Part shown: positions 5,611 to 10,945 of the stretch, piece by piece | How positions within the stretch are numbered: the first letter of the stretch is position 1 | How the letters are laid out: every line of letters begins with the position of its first letter | Source: DAOMFM01 sp035429825 | Lineage (GTDB): Bacteria; Acidobacteriota; Blastocatellia; UBA7656; JADIYM01 | Direction of reading: 5' to 3' | DNA length: 10,945 nucleotides | Assembly (NCBI GenBank): GCA_044224215.1 | Contig: JBGAKX010000144.1 | Coordinates: forward strand, 1-10,945 | The notes under the pieces: model-generated | The model's input: the letters and a program-made list of their open reading frames with translations, nothing else | What the model was told of the DNA's origin: nothing | Database searches by the model: none | Translations under genes and position numbers: made by a program

Positions 5611-7479
5611 ATGTCACACTCGAGCATTCGACCCGTCGCGGCGACACTTCTCGTCGGCGTCCTCTCGGCCGTCAGCTCCGCGAGTCCTCGACTCGCTCCC
5701 CAGCAACCCGATCGCGGTTCGCCGCCGCACGTCGTGTACTCGACCCTGCTCGGCGGCGCGGCCGGGAGCTATGACGGCGCAAGCGACGTCGCCGTCGATC
5801 AGGACGGCAACGCCATCGTCGTCGGAACGACCGAGTCGAGCGACTTTCCAGTTCGAAACGCGCTTCAAGCGACGATGAAGGGCTCGGCCGACGCGTTCGT
5901 CGCAAAGTTCGCGCCCGACGGAACGCTGCTCTTCTCGACGTTTCTCGGTGGAACGGAGTCGGATTCCGCGAGCGCCGTTGCGGTCGACGCCTCCGGCGCA
6001 ATCTATGTTGCCGGATCGACCAACTCGACGGACTTTCCCGTCAAGAACGGCTTCCAGATGTCGAAAGGCGACGTTGCGGACGCGTTCGTTGCAAAGCTCG
6101 CTCCCGACGGATCGTCGATTGTCTGGGCGTCGTTTCTCGGAGGCAACGGGAGCGATTCTGTGTTTGACCTCGCCGTCGACACGACGGGACGCGTCGTCGT
6201 CGCGGGCGAAGTCGTTCCGCTCTCGGGGGGATCCGCGACGTTTCCGGTCGTGGGCGGTTTGCAGTCCACGTACGGAGGCGGTTCGTCGGATGCGTTTTTG
6301 AGCCTTGTTTCGGCTGACGGTCGGACCCTCGTCGCGTCGACGTTGCTCGACATGGGTTCGCAGACGCAGGCCATTCCGCCGGGTCGCGACGTGATCTCGA
6401 CGATTCGCGTGATTCCCGGCCGTTCGGACGTGTTCTTTTCGGGCTACACAGACTCCGACGAGACCGACGACGCGATCGCATTCGTCGCGCGGATCGCGGC
6501 GCCGGAATCAAAGGCGCTCGATCCGCAGCTCAGCATCACGATGATCTTCCACGCATACCCTGAGCGTGTTCGCGAGTACCTGGAGCACCCCGAATTGCAT
6601 GGTTGGAAGCTGACGCGGGGAATGCTGTTGAGGTATCCGAACGACTATTCGGACCACAAGAGTCCGGACGGAGGCCCGGCGGCCGAAGTCACGATGCTCG
6701 CCGACGGACTCTGCCATCCCGGGGCGAACGGAACGTGCGACGACGTGGTGTCGCTCGTACGGTACACGACCGATCTCGATCCGACCGAAGCCGCAAACCT
6801 CCCGCTCCTCAACGAGTTCTATCTGGACTATCCGGTCGCGGATTCTCAGGGCGCTGTCTACATCGCAGGCGATGTCTACTCGGAGCGGCTCACGACGGTG
6901 AACCCGTTGCAGCCAACGTGGGGCGGGAATGACGACGTCGTCATCGCCGTACTCGAGCCGGGCACGCTCAAGAAGGCGATGGTGACGTTCTTTGGCGGCG
7001 ACGGATACGACGACCCGACGAGCATGGCAGTGGACAAGGACGGCAACATCTATGTCGTCGGGCTGACGACGCTGTCGACCGCGTTCCCGACGACACCCGG
7101 CGCGCTGCAGACTGTTCCAAAGGGCCGCAACGACGGCTTTCTGGTGAAGATCTCGCCGGTCGGACCCTTCGCCGACGCGCCCGATTTTTCGCTGTCGTTC
7201 GCGAATCCGACGGTGAACGTCTCGCGCGGCCAGAAGGTCACGGTGACGCTCGACGTCAATCGCGTCGGCGGGTTCGACGGAAAGGTGAAGGTGTCGCCGC
7301 CGCCGCAGGTTCCTGGCTTCAAGAGTCCGAAGAAATCTCCGTCGGTGCCGGGCACCACGCTCGCGCTGAAGTTCAAGGTCAAGTCCGACGCGCCCGCCGG
7401 ACCGACGTCGTTCACGTTCACCGGAACCGACAACGACGGCCGGACGCGAACTGCAACGGTGACGCTGAACGTGGAGTGA
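5611..7479 (+). CDS. Secreted SBBP-repeat beta-propeller protein with C-terminal Ig-like domain
   Basis: A 622-aa exported protein. The ATG at 5611 is preceded by GGAG at 8 nt and starts a signal peptide (hydrophobic 9-22, likely cut after SSA at 24). An in-frame ATG at 5545 has no ribosome site. Residues 40-215 hold clear SBBP (seven-bladed beta-propeller) repeats: YSTLLGG, VAVDQDGNAIVVGTTESSDFPV, DAFVAKFAPDGTLLFSTFLGG, VAVDASGAIYVAGSTNSTDFPV, DAFVAKLAPDGS. Further blades occur at about 405-520. A segment at roughly 305-405 does not follow the repeat (LSITMIFHAYPERVREYLEH and a Cys pair CHPGANGTC). The last 97 residues (from FSLSFANPTV) form an Ig-like beta-sandwich of the sort that ends many cell-surface proteins. 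It is transcribed away from the VWFA gene, and its stop is 3 bp before a palindromic repeat. The role is probably extracellular binding or adhesion; no enzyme motif is seen. Confidence 0.88.
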   Translation: MSHSSIRPVAATLLVGVLSAVSSASPRLAPQQPDRGSPPHVVYSTLLGGAAGSYDGASDVAVDQDGNAIVVGTTESSDFPVRNALQATMKGSADAFVAKFAPDGTLLFSTFLGGTESDSASAVAVDASGAIYVAGSTNSTDFPVKNGFQMSKGDVADAFVAKLAPDGSSIVWASFLGGNGSDSVFDLAVDTTGRVVVAGEVVPLSGGSATFPVVGGLQSTYGGGSSDAFLSLVSADGRTLVASTLLDMGSQTQAIPPGRDVISTIRVIPGRSDVFFSGYTDSDETDDAIAFVARIAAPESKALDPQLSITMIFHAYPERVREYLEHPELHGWKLTRGMLLRYPNDYSDHKSPDGGPAAEVTMLADGLCHPGANGTCDDVVSLVRYTTDLDPTEAANLPLLNEFYLDYPVADSQGAVYIAGDVYSERLTTVNPLQPTWGGNDDVVIAVLEPGTLKKAMVTFFGGDGYDDPTSMAVDKDGNIYVVGLTTLSTAFPTTPGALQTVPKGRNDGFLVKISPVGPFADAPDFSLSFANPTVNVSRGQKVTVTLDVNRVGGFDGKVKVSPPPQVPGFKSPKKSPSVPGTTLALKFKVKSDAPAGPTSFTFTGTDNDGRTRTATVTLNVE

Positions 7480-7482
7480 GTT

Positions 7483-7528
7483 GCCGCAGATGAACGCAGA
7501 TCGGCGCAGATTTGCGTTCATCTGCGGC
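7483..7528. repeat. Palindromic intergenic repeat, 10-bp-unit family, copy 3
   Basis: This is a 46-bp inverted repeat with two 23-bp arms, complementary at 21 positions plus one that would be G-U in RNA. Units are cgcagatgaa, cgcagatcgg, cgcagatttg and their mirror. It starts 3 bp after the SBBP stop codon and abuts the end of the damaged minus-strand lmo0937-like gene, so again it lies between convergent genes, like the copy at 337-372. There is no T tract. Confidence 0.87.
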
Positions 7529-7533
7529 ACGTC

Positions 7534-7682
7534 TACACAGCGCGCCGTCCCGAGGTTGCGCTGCAGCACGAGGATGACCGCCGCCACAATCAGCAGCAGG
7601 AAACGTTCCCCAGGAACACGTTTCCGCTTACGAGACCGAGCAGCCACAGCACCAGCAGAATTACAAATATCGTCCAGAGCAT
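7534..7682 (-). pseudogene. lmo0937-family-like small two-TM membrane protein, apparently frameshifted
   Basis: The ATG at 7682 follows a good ribosome site (GGGGAG, 8 nt) and a sigma-54 promoter. It encodes MLWTIFVILLVLWLLGLVSG, closely resembling the first half of lmo0937-type membrane proteins of about 48 aa, then NVFLGNVSCC and a stop at 7590-7592. The second hydrophobic helix expected in this family (RFLLLIVAAVILVL) is present in the -1 frame, beginning just after a run of four G on the minus strand (7608-7611). One missing base there would explain it. Either the gene is decayed or the run was miscalled. The shifted frame has no stop before the palindromic repeat at 7528, so the right end is uncertain. 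If not broken, the product would be a 30-aa single-helix peptide. The family is of unknown function and is often linked with envelope stress. It is divergent from the DUF2383 gene. Confidence 0.6.
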
Positions 7683-7727
7683 CGCCGTATCTCCCCATGA
7701 TCGAAGTATTGGGACGAGCCGCTCGTG

Positions 7728-7743
7728 TGCAACGGTCGTGCCA
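7728..7743 (-). promoter_or_regulatory. Sigma-54 (RpoN) -24/-12 promoter of the lmo0937-like gene
   Basis: On the minus strand the sequence is TGGCACGACCGTTGCA, a full match to TGGCACG-N4-TTGC(A/T). The expected start is near 7717, about 35 nt upstream of the ATG at 7682. It faces away from a second sigma-54 box at 7884-7899, with which it shares 14 of 16 bases. Confidence 0.78.
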
Positions 7744-7783
7744 GCGACAATTGCGCGTAATTCGAGGCGAGCGAAGCGCGAGA

Positions 7784-7862
7784 GCGTATGTCCGCCATAC
7801 GCATGACCGGCGCCGTGTACGCGTTGGAAACGCGAAGCGAGCATTGCGAGTCAGGGACTCGC
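7784..7862. promoter_or_regulatory. Cluster of three short inverted repeats between the divergent sigma-54 promoters
   Basis: There are three dyads in a row: gcgtatg-tccgc-catacgc (7784-7802), cgcgtt-gga-aacgcg (7820-7834) and gcgagtc-agg-gactcgc (7846-7862). All arms match perfectly. They lie between the two -24/-12 boxes. The first is centred about 75 bp from the expected minus start and about 115 bp from the expected plus start, a normal distance for an enhancer-binding-protein site. The three arms differ from each other, so they may not all be bound by one protein. Confidence 0.45.
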
Positions 7863-7883
7863 CGGTTTCGTGCGCCTGGCCGG

Positions 7884-7899
7884 CGGCACGACCATTGCA
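7884..7899 (+). promoter_or_regulatory. Sigma-54 (RpoN) -24/-12 promoter of the DUF2383 gene
   Basis: The sequence is CGGCACGACCATTGCA. It matches TGGCACG-N4-TTGC(A/T) except for the first T, and the essential GG and GC pairs have the right spacing. The expected start is near 7910, leaving a leader of about 35 nt that includes AGGGGGAA ahead of the ATG at 7945. Confidence 0.72.
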
Positions 7900-7944
7900 C
7901 GGGGCTCTTGCGAATCTACACGCGAACCAAAGGGGGAATCAGTG

Positions 7945-8397
7945 ATGGCGGATATTGAAAATGCTATTTCGACGTTGAATGGACTCATCGTGACGTGCCG
8001 CGACGGCCAGGAGGGATTTGAGGAAGCCGCCGCCAACGTCAACGACCCGGAGCTGAAGCAGCTCTTCGCAGAGGCCTCCATCGAACGGTCCCGGATGGTC
8101 GGCGAACTGCAGCACGAAGTTCGATTGCTCGGCGCCGAGCCCGAGGATTCGGGGTCCGTCGCCGGCAGCCTTCATCGCGCCTGGATTGAGATCAAGGGCA
8201 CGCTGACAGGAAAGGACGAAGCGGCGATCCTGCGCGAATGCGAACGCGGCGAGGACTCTGCGCTCGCGGCCTATCGCAGGGCGCTCAGCGATAAGCTCCC
8301 ATCGGACGTCCGGACCGTCGTGAAGTGGCACGCGGACGCCGTGAAGGCGATGCACGACAACATTCGCAGCCGGCGCGACCAGGCCGTTCATGCCTGA
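7945..8397 (+). CDS. PA2169-type four-helix-bundle protein (DUF2383, ferritin-like)
   Basis: A 150-aa soluble protein without a signal peptide. The ATG at 7945 is preceded by AGGGGGAA; a GTG directly before it (7942) is less likely. The whole length fits the family: ISTLNGLIVTCRDGQEGFEEAA near the start, LFAEASIERSRMVGELQHEVRLLG, then EDSGSVAGSLHRAWIEIKG, LTGKDEAAILRECERGEDSA and a C-terminal helix KWHADAVKAMHDNIRSRRD. These proteins have a ferritin-like fold with conserved Glu and His residues in the helices. Their biochemical role is not established and is often tied to stress or metal handling. It is divergent from the lmo0937-like gene, and both have sigma-54 boxes, which suggests co-induction. 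A GC-rich hairpin follows 22 nt after the stop. Confidence 0.9.
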   Translation: MADIENAISTLNGLIVTCRDGQEGFEEAAANVNDPELKQLFAEASIERSRMVGELQHEVRLLGAEPEDSGSVAGSLHRAWIEIKGTLTGKDEAAILRECERGEDSALAAYRRALSDKLPSDVRTVVKWHADAVKAMHDNIRSRRDQAVHA

Positions 8398-8419
8398 GGT
8401 CGGCGGCAGTCTACCGACA

Positions 8420-8449
8420 CGGCGCGCGCCCGAGCTGCGGCGCGCGCCG
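8420..8449 (+). terminator. GC-rich hairpin after the DUF2383 gene (terminator-like, no T tract)
   Basis: A perfect 11-bp stem (8420-8430 with 8439-8449, cggcgcgcgcc) closes an 8-nt loop, 22 nt past the stop codon. There is no following T run, so it may be a factor-assisted terminator or an mRNA-stabilising hairpin. This gene end lacks the palindromic repeat found after the genes to its left. The rest of 8398-8659 shows only the possible -10 at 8601. Confidence 0.45.
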
Positions 8450-8600
8450 ATCACGAGGCCCATCTCTCCCGACGCCCGCAACAGCCCGCTGCAGCTGCAC
8501 CCGATTCGATTCACGTCAATGCCACGATAGCTACGCCCGTCGACGGAACCCGAATTCCGAGTGCCATCATGTTGCCGCGTGGCATCCGTGCTGGCCGGCG

Positions 8601-8606
8601 TATGAT
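8601..8606 (+). promoter_or_regulatory. Possible -10 element for the hybrid histidine kinase gene
   Basis: TATGAT differs from TATAAT at one position and lies 54 nt upstream of the GTG start. No matching -35 is visible at 16-18 bp (the sequence there is cgtggc), so it would need an activator or another sigma factor. This is weak support. Confidence 0.25.
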
Positions 8607-8659
8607 GGGAACGATCCGCCTGAGCAAGCTGAGGGTAGTCGCAACGGGGGAACTCCGCC

Positions 8660-10945
8660 GTGAACCGGAATCTCAAACGTGAGACGAGGCGGTCCGTGAC
8701 GTTTCTCGGGCTCTTCGTGTTCATACTGATCGCGAATGTCGGCATTTTCTGGCTGAGCATTCAGCAGGTCATCGACCAGCAGCGCTTGGTGACGCATTCA
8801 AACGAGGTCCGACGGACGCTGTCGGAGGTCATGAACCTCGCAAACCAGGCGGAGGCAGGTCACCGGGGCTATGTCATCACAGGTGATCGCGACTATCTGG
8901 CCAGCGTGAAGGATTGCGAGTCGGAGGCGTATGAGCAGCTGCGGAAGTTCAGGGCGCTTACGGTCGACAATCCGGAACAGCAGGCGAACGCCGACGAGCT
9001 CGAGCGGCGGCTGGACGCCAGGTTTGCAGCGATCCGGGACGCGCTCGAGCTCATGCGAACGCGCGGGCCAGAGGCCGTGCGTTCGCTCCTGCGTGAAGGC
9101 CATGGGCTGAACGAGATTGTCGCCGTGCGCACGCTCGTGGCGCAGATGGATCGCAACGAAGAAGTCCTGCTCGAACAACGAGAACCTGCCGCGACACGCA
9201 GCTACCGCATCGCGGTCTATTCGTCGCTGATCGGCGCGCTCGCAGGCTTTGCGCTCGTCGGCATGAGCTACCGGCGCCTCACACTCGATACCGCATTTCG
9301 CGTACGCGCAGCGGACGCACTGCAGCAACAACGCGAATGGTTTCAGATCACGCTGGCGAGCGTCGGCGATGCAGTGATCACCTGCGAACTGGATGGATCG
9401 ATCAACTACCTCAACCCAGTCGCAGAGCGGCTCACGGGGTGGACGGTGGACGAGGCGGAGGGCTCGCAGCTTGATCGCGTGTGCAGCACCGTGCTGGAGG
9501 ACACGCGCGAACCACACGCCGTTCCAATCGAACGTGTTCTCTCGGCGGGCACGTCCATCGACATCGTGAATCGGATCATCTTGATCGCACGAGACGGTGT
9601 TGAGCGTCCGATCGACCTCAGCTCGGCACCAATCGTGCATGTCAGCGGAATGACAATTGGCGTGGTTGTCGTGTTCCGGGACACGACCGAACAGCGGCGT
9701 CTCGATCGCGAGCGCCGCGATGCCCTTCATAGGGAACAGGACGCGCGACGGCGGGCCGAGGAGGCCAATCGCGTCAAGGACGAGTTTGTCGGCATGGTCT
9801 CACACGAACTTCGAACTCCGTTGAACGCCATACTCGGCTGGAGCCACGTGCTTCAGTTGGGCGAGAACTCGGACGAGACGGTCGAGCGGGCCCTGGCGAC
9901 GATCGACCGGAATGCGCGGGCACAGGCCAAGCTGATCGAGGACCTGCTCGACATCTCGAGGATGGCCGCCGGACTGATGCACCTCGATATTGGAATGCTT
10001 GACCCGGAGACGATGGTTCTTCACGCGATCGAAACACTGCAGCCCGCCGCAGCGGCCAAGGGCGTCAGGATTATCACCTCAATCGAACCCGACCTGGGAA
10101 CGATTGAAGGTGATACGCAGCGGCTCCAGCAGGTGATCGAGAACCTGCTGACGAACGCCGTGAAGTTCACGGAACGCGGAGGAACCGTCGAGGTCGTTCT
10201 GTCAAAAGTCGATTCCTGTGTCGAGATTCGCGTACGGGACACCGGACGAGGGATCGACCCCGACTTTCTTCCGTCCGTGTTCGACCGTTTTCGGCAAGCG
10301 GACGCATCCTCGTCGCGCAGTTCGTCGGGGCTCGGTCTCGGGCTCGCGATCGCGCAACAGCTCGTCGAACTCCACGGAGGCTCGATCGAGGCATACAGCG
10401 CGGGCGAGGGCCTTGGCTCCACGTTCACCGTGAGGCTTCCTGCTTCGTCACAATCCGCCGCACTCGAGGCTGTCGGGACGACGGGGAGCGCCGGGTCTGC
10501 AGAGTCGCCGGCAACGATTTCGACACTCGGTCGCGAGAAGCTTGAAGGCGTGCGAGTCGTCGTGGTCGACGACGAGAGGGAGGTCCTCGAGATGTCCGCC
10601 TTCCTGCTGACCCGGCAGGGCGCCGATGTCAGGACAGCGTCATCGGCGAGCGCGGCGCTCGACCTGGTGAAGACTTGGAGACCCGATTGTATCGTCTCGG
10701 ACATCGGCATGCCGGGTCAGGACGGCTACGAGTTCATCAAGTCTGTCAGGTCGTTGTCGGACAAGAGCGGCGGGGCAATCCCCGCGGTCGCAGTAACGGC
10801 GTATGTCCGACCCGAGGACAGCGAAACGGCGCTCGCGAGTGGTTTTCAAATGCATCTGGCGAAGCCCGTGGACCCGGCTGCGCTCGTGGCCGTCGTTCAA
10901 AGTCTTACCGGCGCCGCAGGTCGGGCGACGGGCGACGGTTCACCC
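8660..10945 (+). CDS. Membrane-bound hybrid sensor histidine kinase (CHASE3-PAS-HisKA-HATPase-receiver), 3' end outside window
   Basis: The frame is open from GTG 8660 to the window edge (762 codons, no stop). CGGGGGAA just upstream is the ribosome site. TM1 spans 13-34. A periplasmic CHASE3 domain (35-181) carries its signature AEAGHRGYVITGDRDYL. TM2 is at 184-205. A PAS domain (about 225-340) includes NPVAERLTGW and VVFRDTTEQRR. In HisKA, the autophosphorylated H382 is in SHELRTPLNAILGW. HATPase shows N495/N499 in ENLLTNAVKFT, D527 in RDTGRGI and the G box G557-L-G-L-G561. After a Ser/Ala-rich linker the receiver has D637/D638, phosphoacceptor D681 (SDIGMPGQDGYEF), T713 and K735 (AKPVDP). 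All key residues are intact, so kinase and phosphorelay functions are expected. The signal sensed is unknown. No partner HPt or response regulator is visible; it may lie to the right. The receiver seems complete near the edge, so the stop is probably close. Confidence 0.93.
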   Translation, partial: MNRNLKRETRRSVTFLGLFVFILIANVGIFWLSIQQVIDQQRLVTHSNEVRRTLSEVMNLANQAEAGHRGYVITGDRDYLASVKDCESEAYEQLRKFRALTVDNPEQQANADELERRLDARFAAIRDALELMRTRGPEAVRSLLREGHGLNEIVAVRTLVAQMDRNEEVLLEQREPAATRSYRIAVYSSLIGALAGFALVGMSYRRLTLDTAFRVRAADALQQQREWFQITLASVGDAVITCELDGSINYLNPVAERLTGWTVDEAEGSQLDRVCSTVLEDTREPHAVPIERVLSAGTSIDIVNRIILIARDGVERPIDLSSAPIVHVSGMTIGVVVVFRDTTEQRRLDRERRDALHREQDARRRAEEANRVKDEFVGMVSHELRTPLNAILGWSHVLQLGENSDETVERALATIDRNARAQAKLIEDLLDISRMAAGLMHLDIGMLDPETMVLHAIETLQPAAAAKGVRIITSIEPDLGTIEGDTQRLQQVIENLLTNAVKFTERGGTVEVVLSKVDSCVEIRVRDTGRGIDPDFLPSVFDRFRQADASSSRSSSGLGLGLAIAQQLVELHGGSIEAYSAGEGLGSTFTVRLPASSQSAALEAVGTTGSAGSAESPATISTLGREKLEGVRVVVVDDEREVLEMSAFLLTRQGADVRTASSASAALDLVKTWRPDCIVSDIGMPGQDGYEFIKSVRSLSDKSGGAIPAVAVTAYVRPEDSETALASGFQMHLAKPVDPAALVAVVQSLTGAAGRATGDGSP

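Noticed and set aside
337..7528. CRISPR array
   Set aside because: Repeats are single palindromes kilobases apart with no regularly spaced spacers and no cas genes.
7604..7614. Programmed -1 frameshift in the lmo0937-like gene
   Set aside because: The site G-GGG-AAC allows re-pairing of the first codon only. The second (AAC to GAA) does not fit a slippery heptamer, and no downstream stop exists in the new frame.
6508..7698. 396-aa minus-strand frame opposite the SBBP gene
   Set aside because: Low-complexity Arg-rich translation without a recognisable domain. Only its start (helix 2 of the lmo0937-like gene) is meaningful, and that belongs to the frameshifted gene.
8590..8612. Sigma-54 box upstream of the histidine kinase (TGGCATCCGTGCTGGC, 8580-8595)
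   Set aside because: The -12 element lacks the required GC at the correct spacing.
7939..8760. 273-aa minus-strand frame over the DUF2383 gene
   Set aside because: It lies opposite a full-length, well-conserved family member with its own ribosome site and promoter.
8798..9730. 310-aa minus-strand frame
   Set aside because: Antisense of the CHASE3-PAS part of the histidine kinase; no domain is recognisable.

Overview
The window is GC-rich and reads as chromosomal DNA of a soil-type Acidobacteriota, probably close to class Vicinamibacteria. This is inferred from gene families: a VWFA-related protein of the acidobacterial type, a large secreted Asp-box (sortilin/VPS10-like) propeller, an SBBP-repeat propeller, many exported proteins, and mirror-symmetric intergenic repeats. 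No rRNA or other phylogenetic marker is present, so the assignment stays tentative.

Layout from left to right. Positions 1-363 hold the 3' end of a Rieske-type ring-hydroxylating oxygenase alpha subunit (+). It converges on a block of three minus-strand genes for exported proteins: an Asp-box propeller protein of 1035 aa (378-3485), a small outer-membrane beta-barrel protein (3596-4105) and a VWFA-domain protein (4334-5443, GTG start). Divergent from that block is an SBBP-repeat propeller protein (5611-7479, +). Next comes a small two-gene divergent stress-type unit. On the minus strand it has an lmo0937-family-like small membrane protein, apparently frameshifted (7534-7682). On the plus strand it has a PA2169-type (DUF2383) four-helix-bundle protein (7945-8397). 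The right end is filled by a GTG-started hybrid histidine kinase (8660 to beyond 10945) with the order TM-CHASE3-TM-PAS-HisKA-HATPase-receiver. This reading frame has no stop before the window edge.

Two kinds of non-coding structure stand out. (1) Four near-perfect palindromes (337-372, 3529-3588, 4252-4320, 7483-7528) are built from short tandem units: cgcagatNNN with a 10-bp period in three, and cgcaaagN with an 8-bp period in one. Each lies within 15 bp of a stop codon, and together they cap the 3' end of every gene in the left two thirds of the window. The first even supplies the last codons and the stop of the oxygenase gene. (2) Three sigma-54 (-24/-12) promoter sequences with the correct TGGCAC-N5-TTGCA geometry are present. 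One precedes the beta-barrel gene. The other two form a divergent pair between the lmo0937-like gene and the DUF2383 gene, with a palindrome between them that could bind an enhancer-binding protein.

Functionally, the window combines cell-surface and secreted beta-propeller/VWA proteins, probably for adhesion, protein-protein interaction or peptide/glycan binding, with a sigma-54-controlled envelope/stress module and a membrane-bound sensor kinase. No phage, insertion sequence, CRISPR array, tRNA or rRNA was found.
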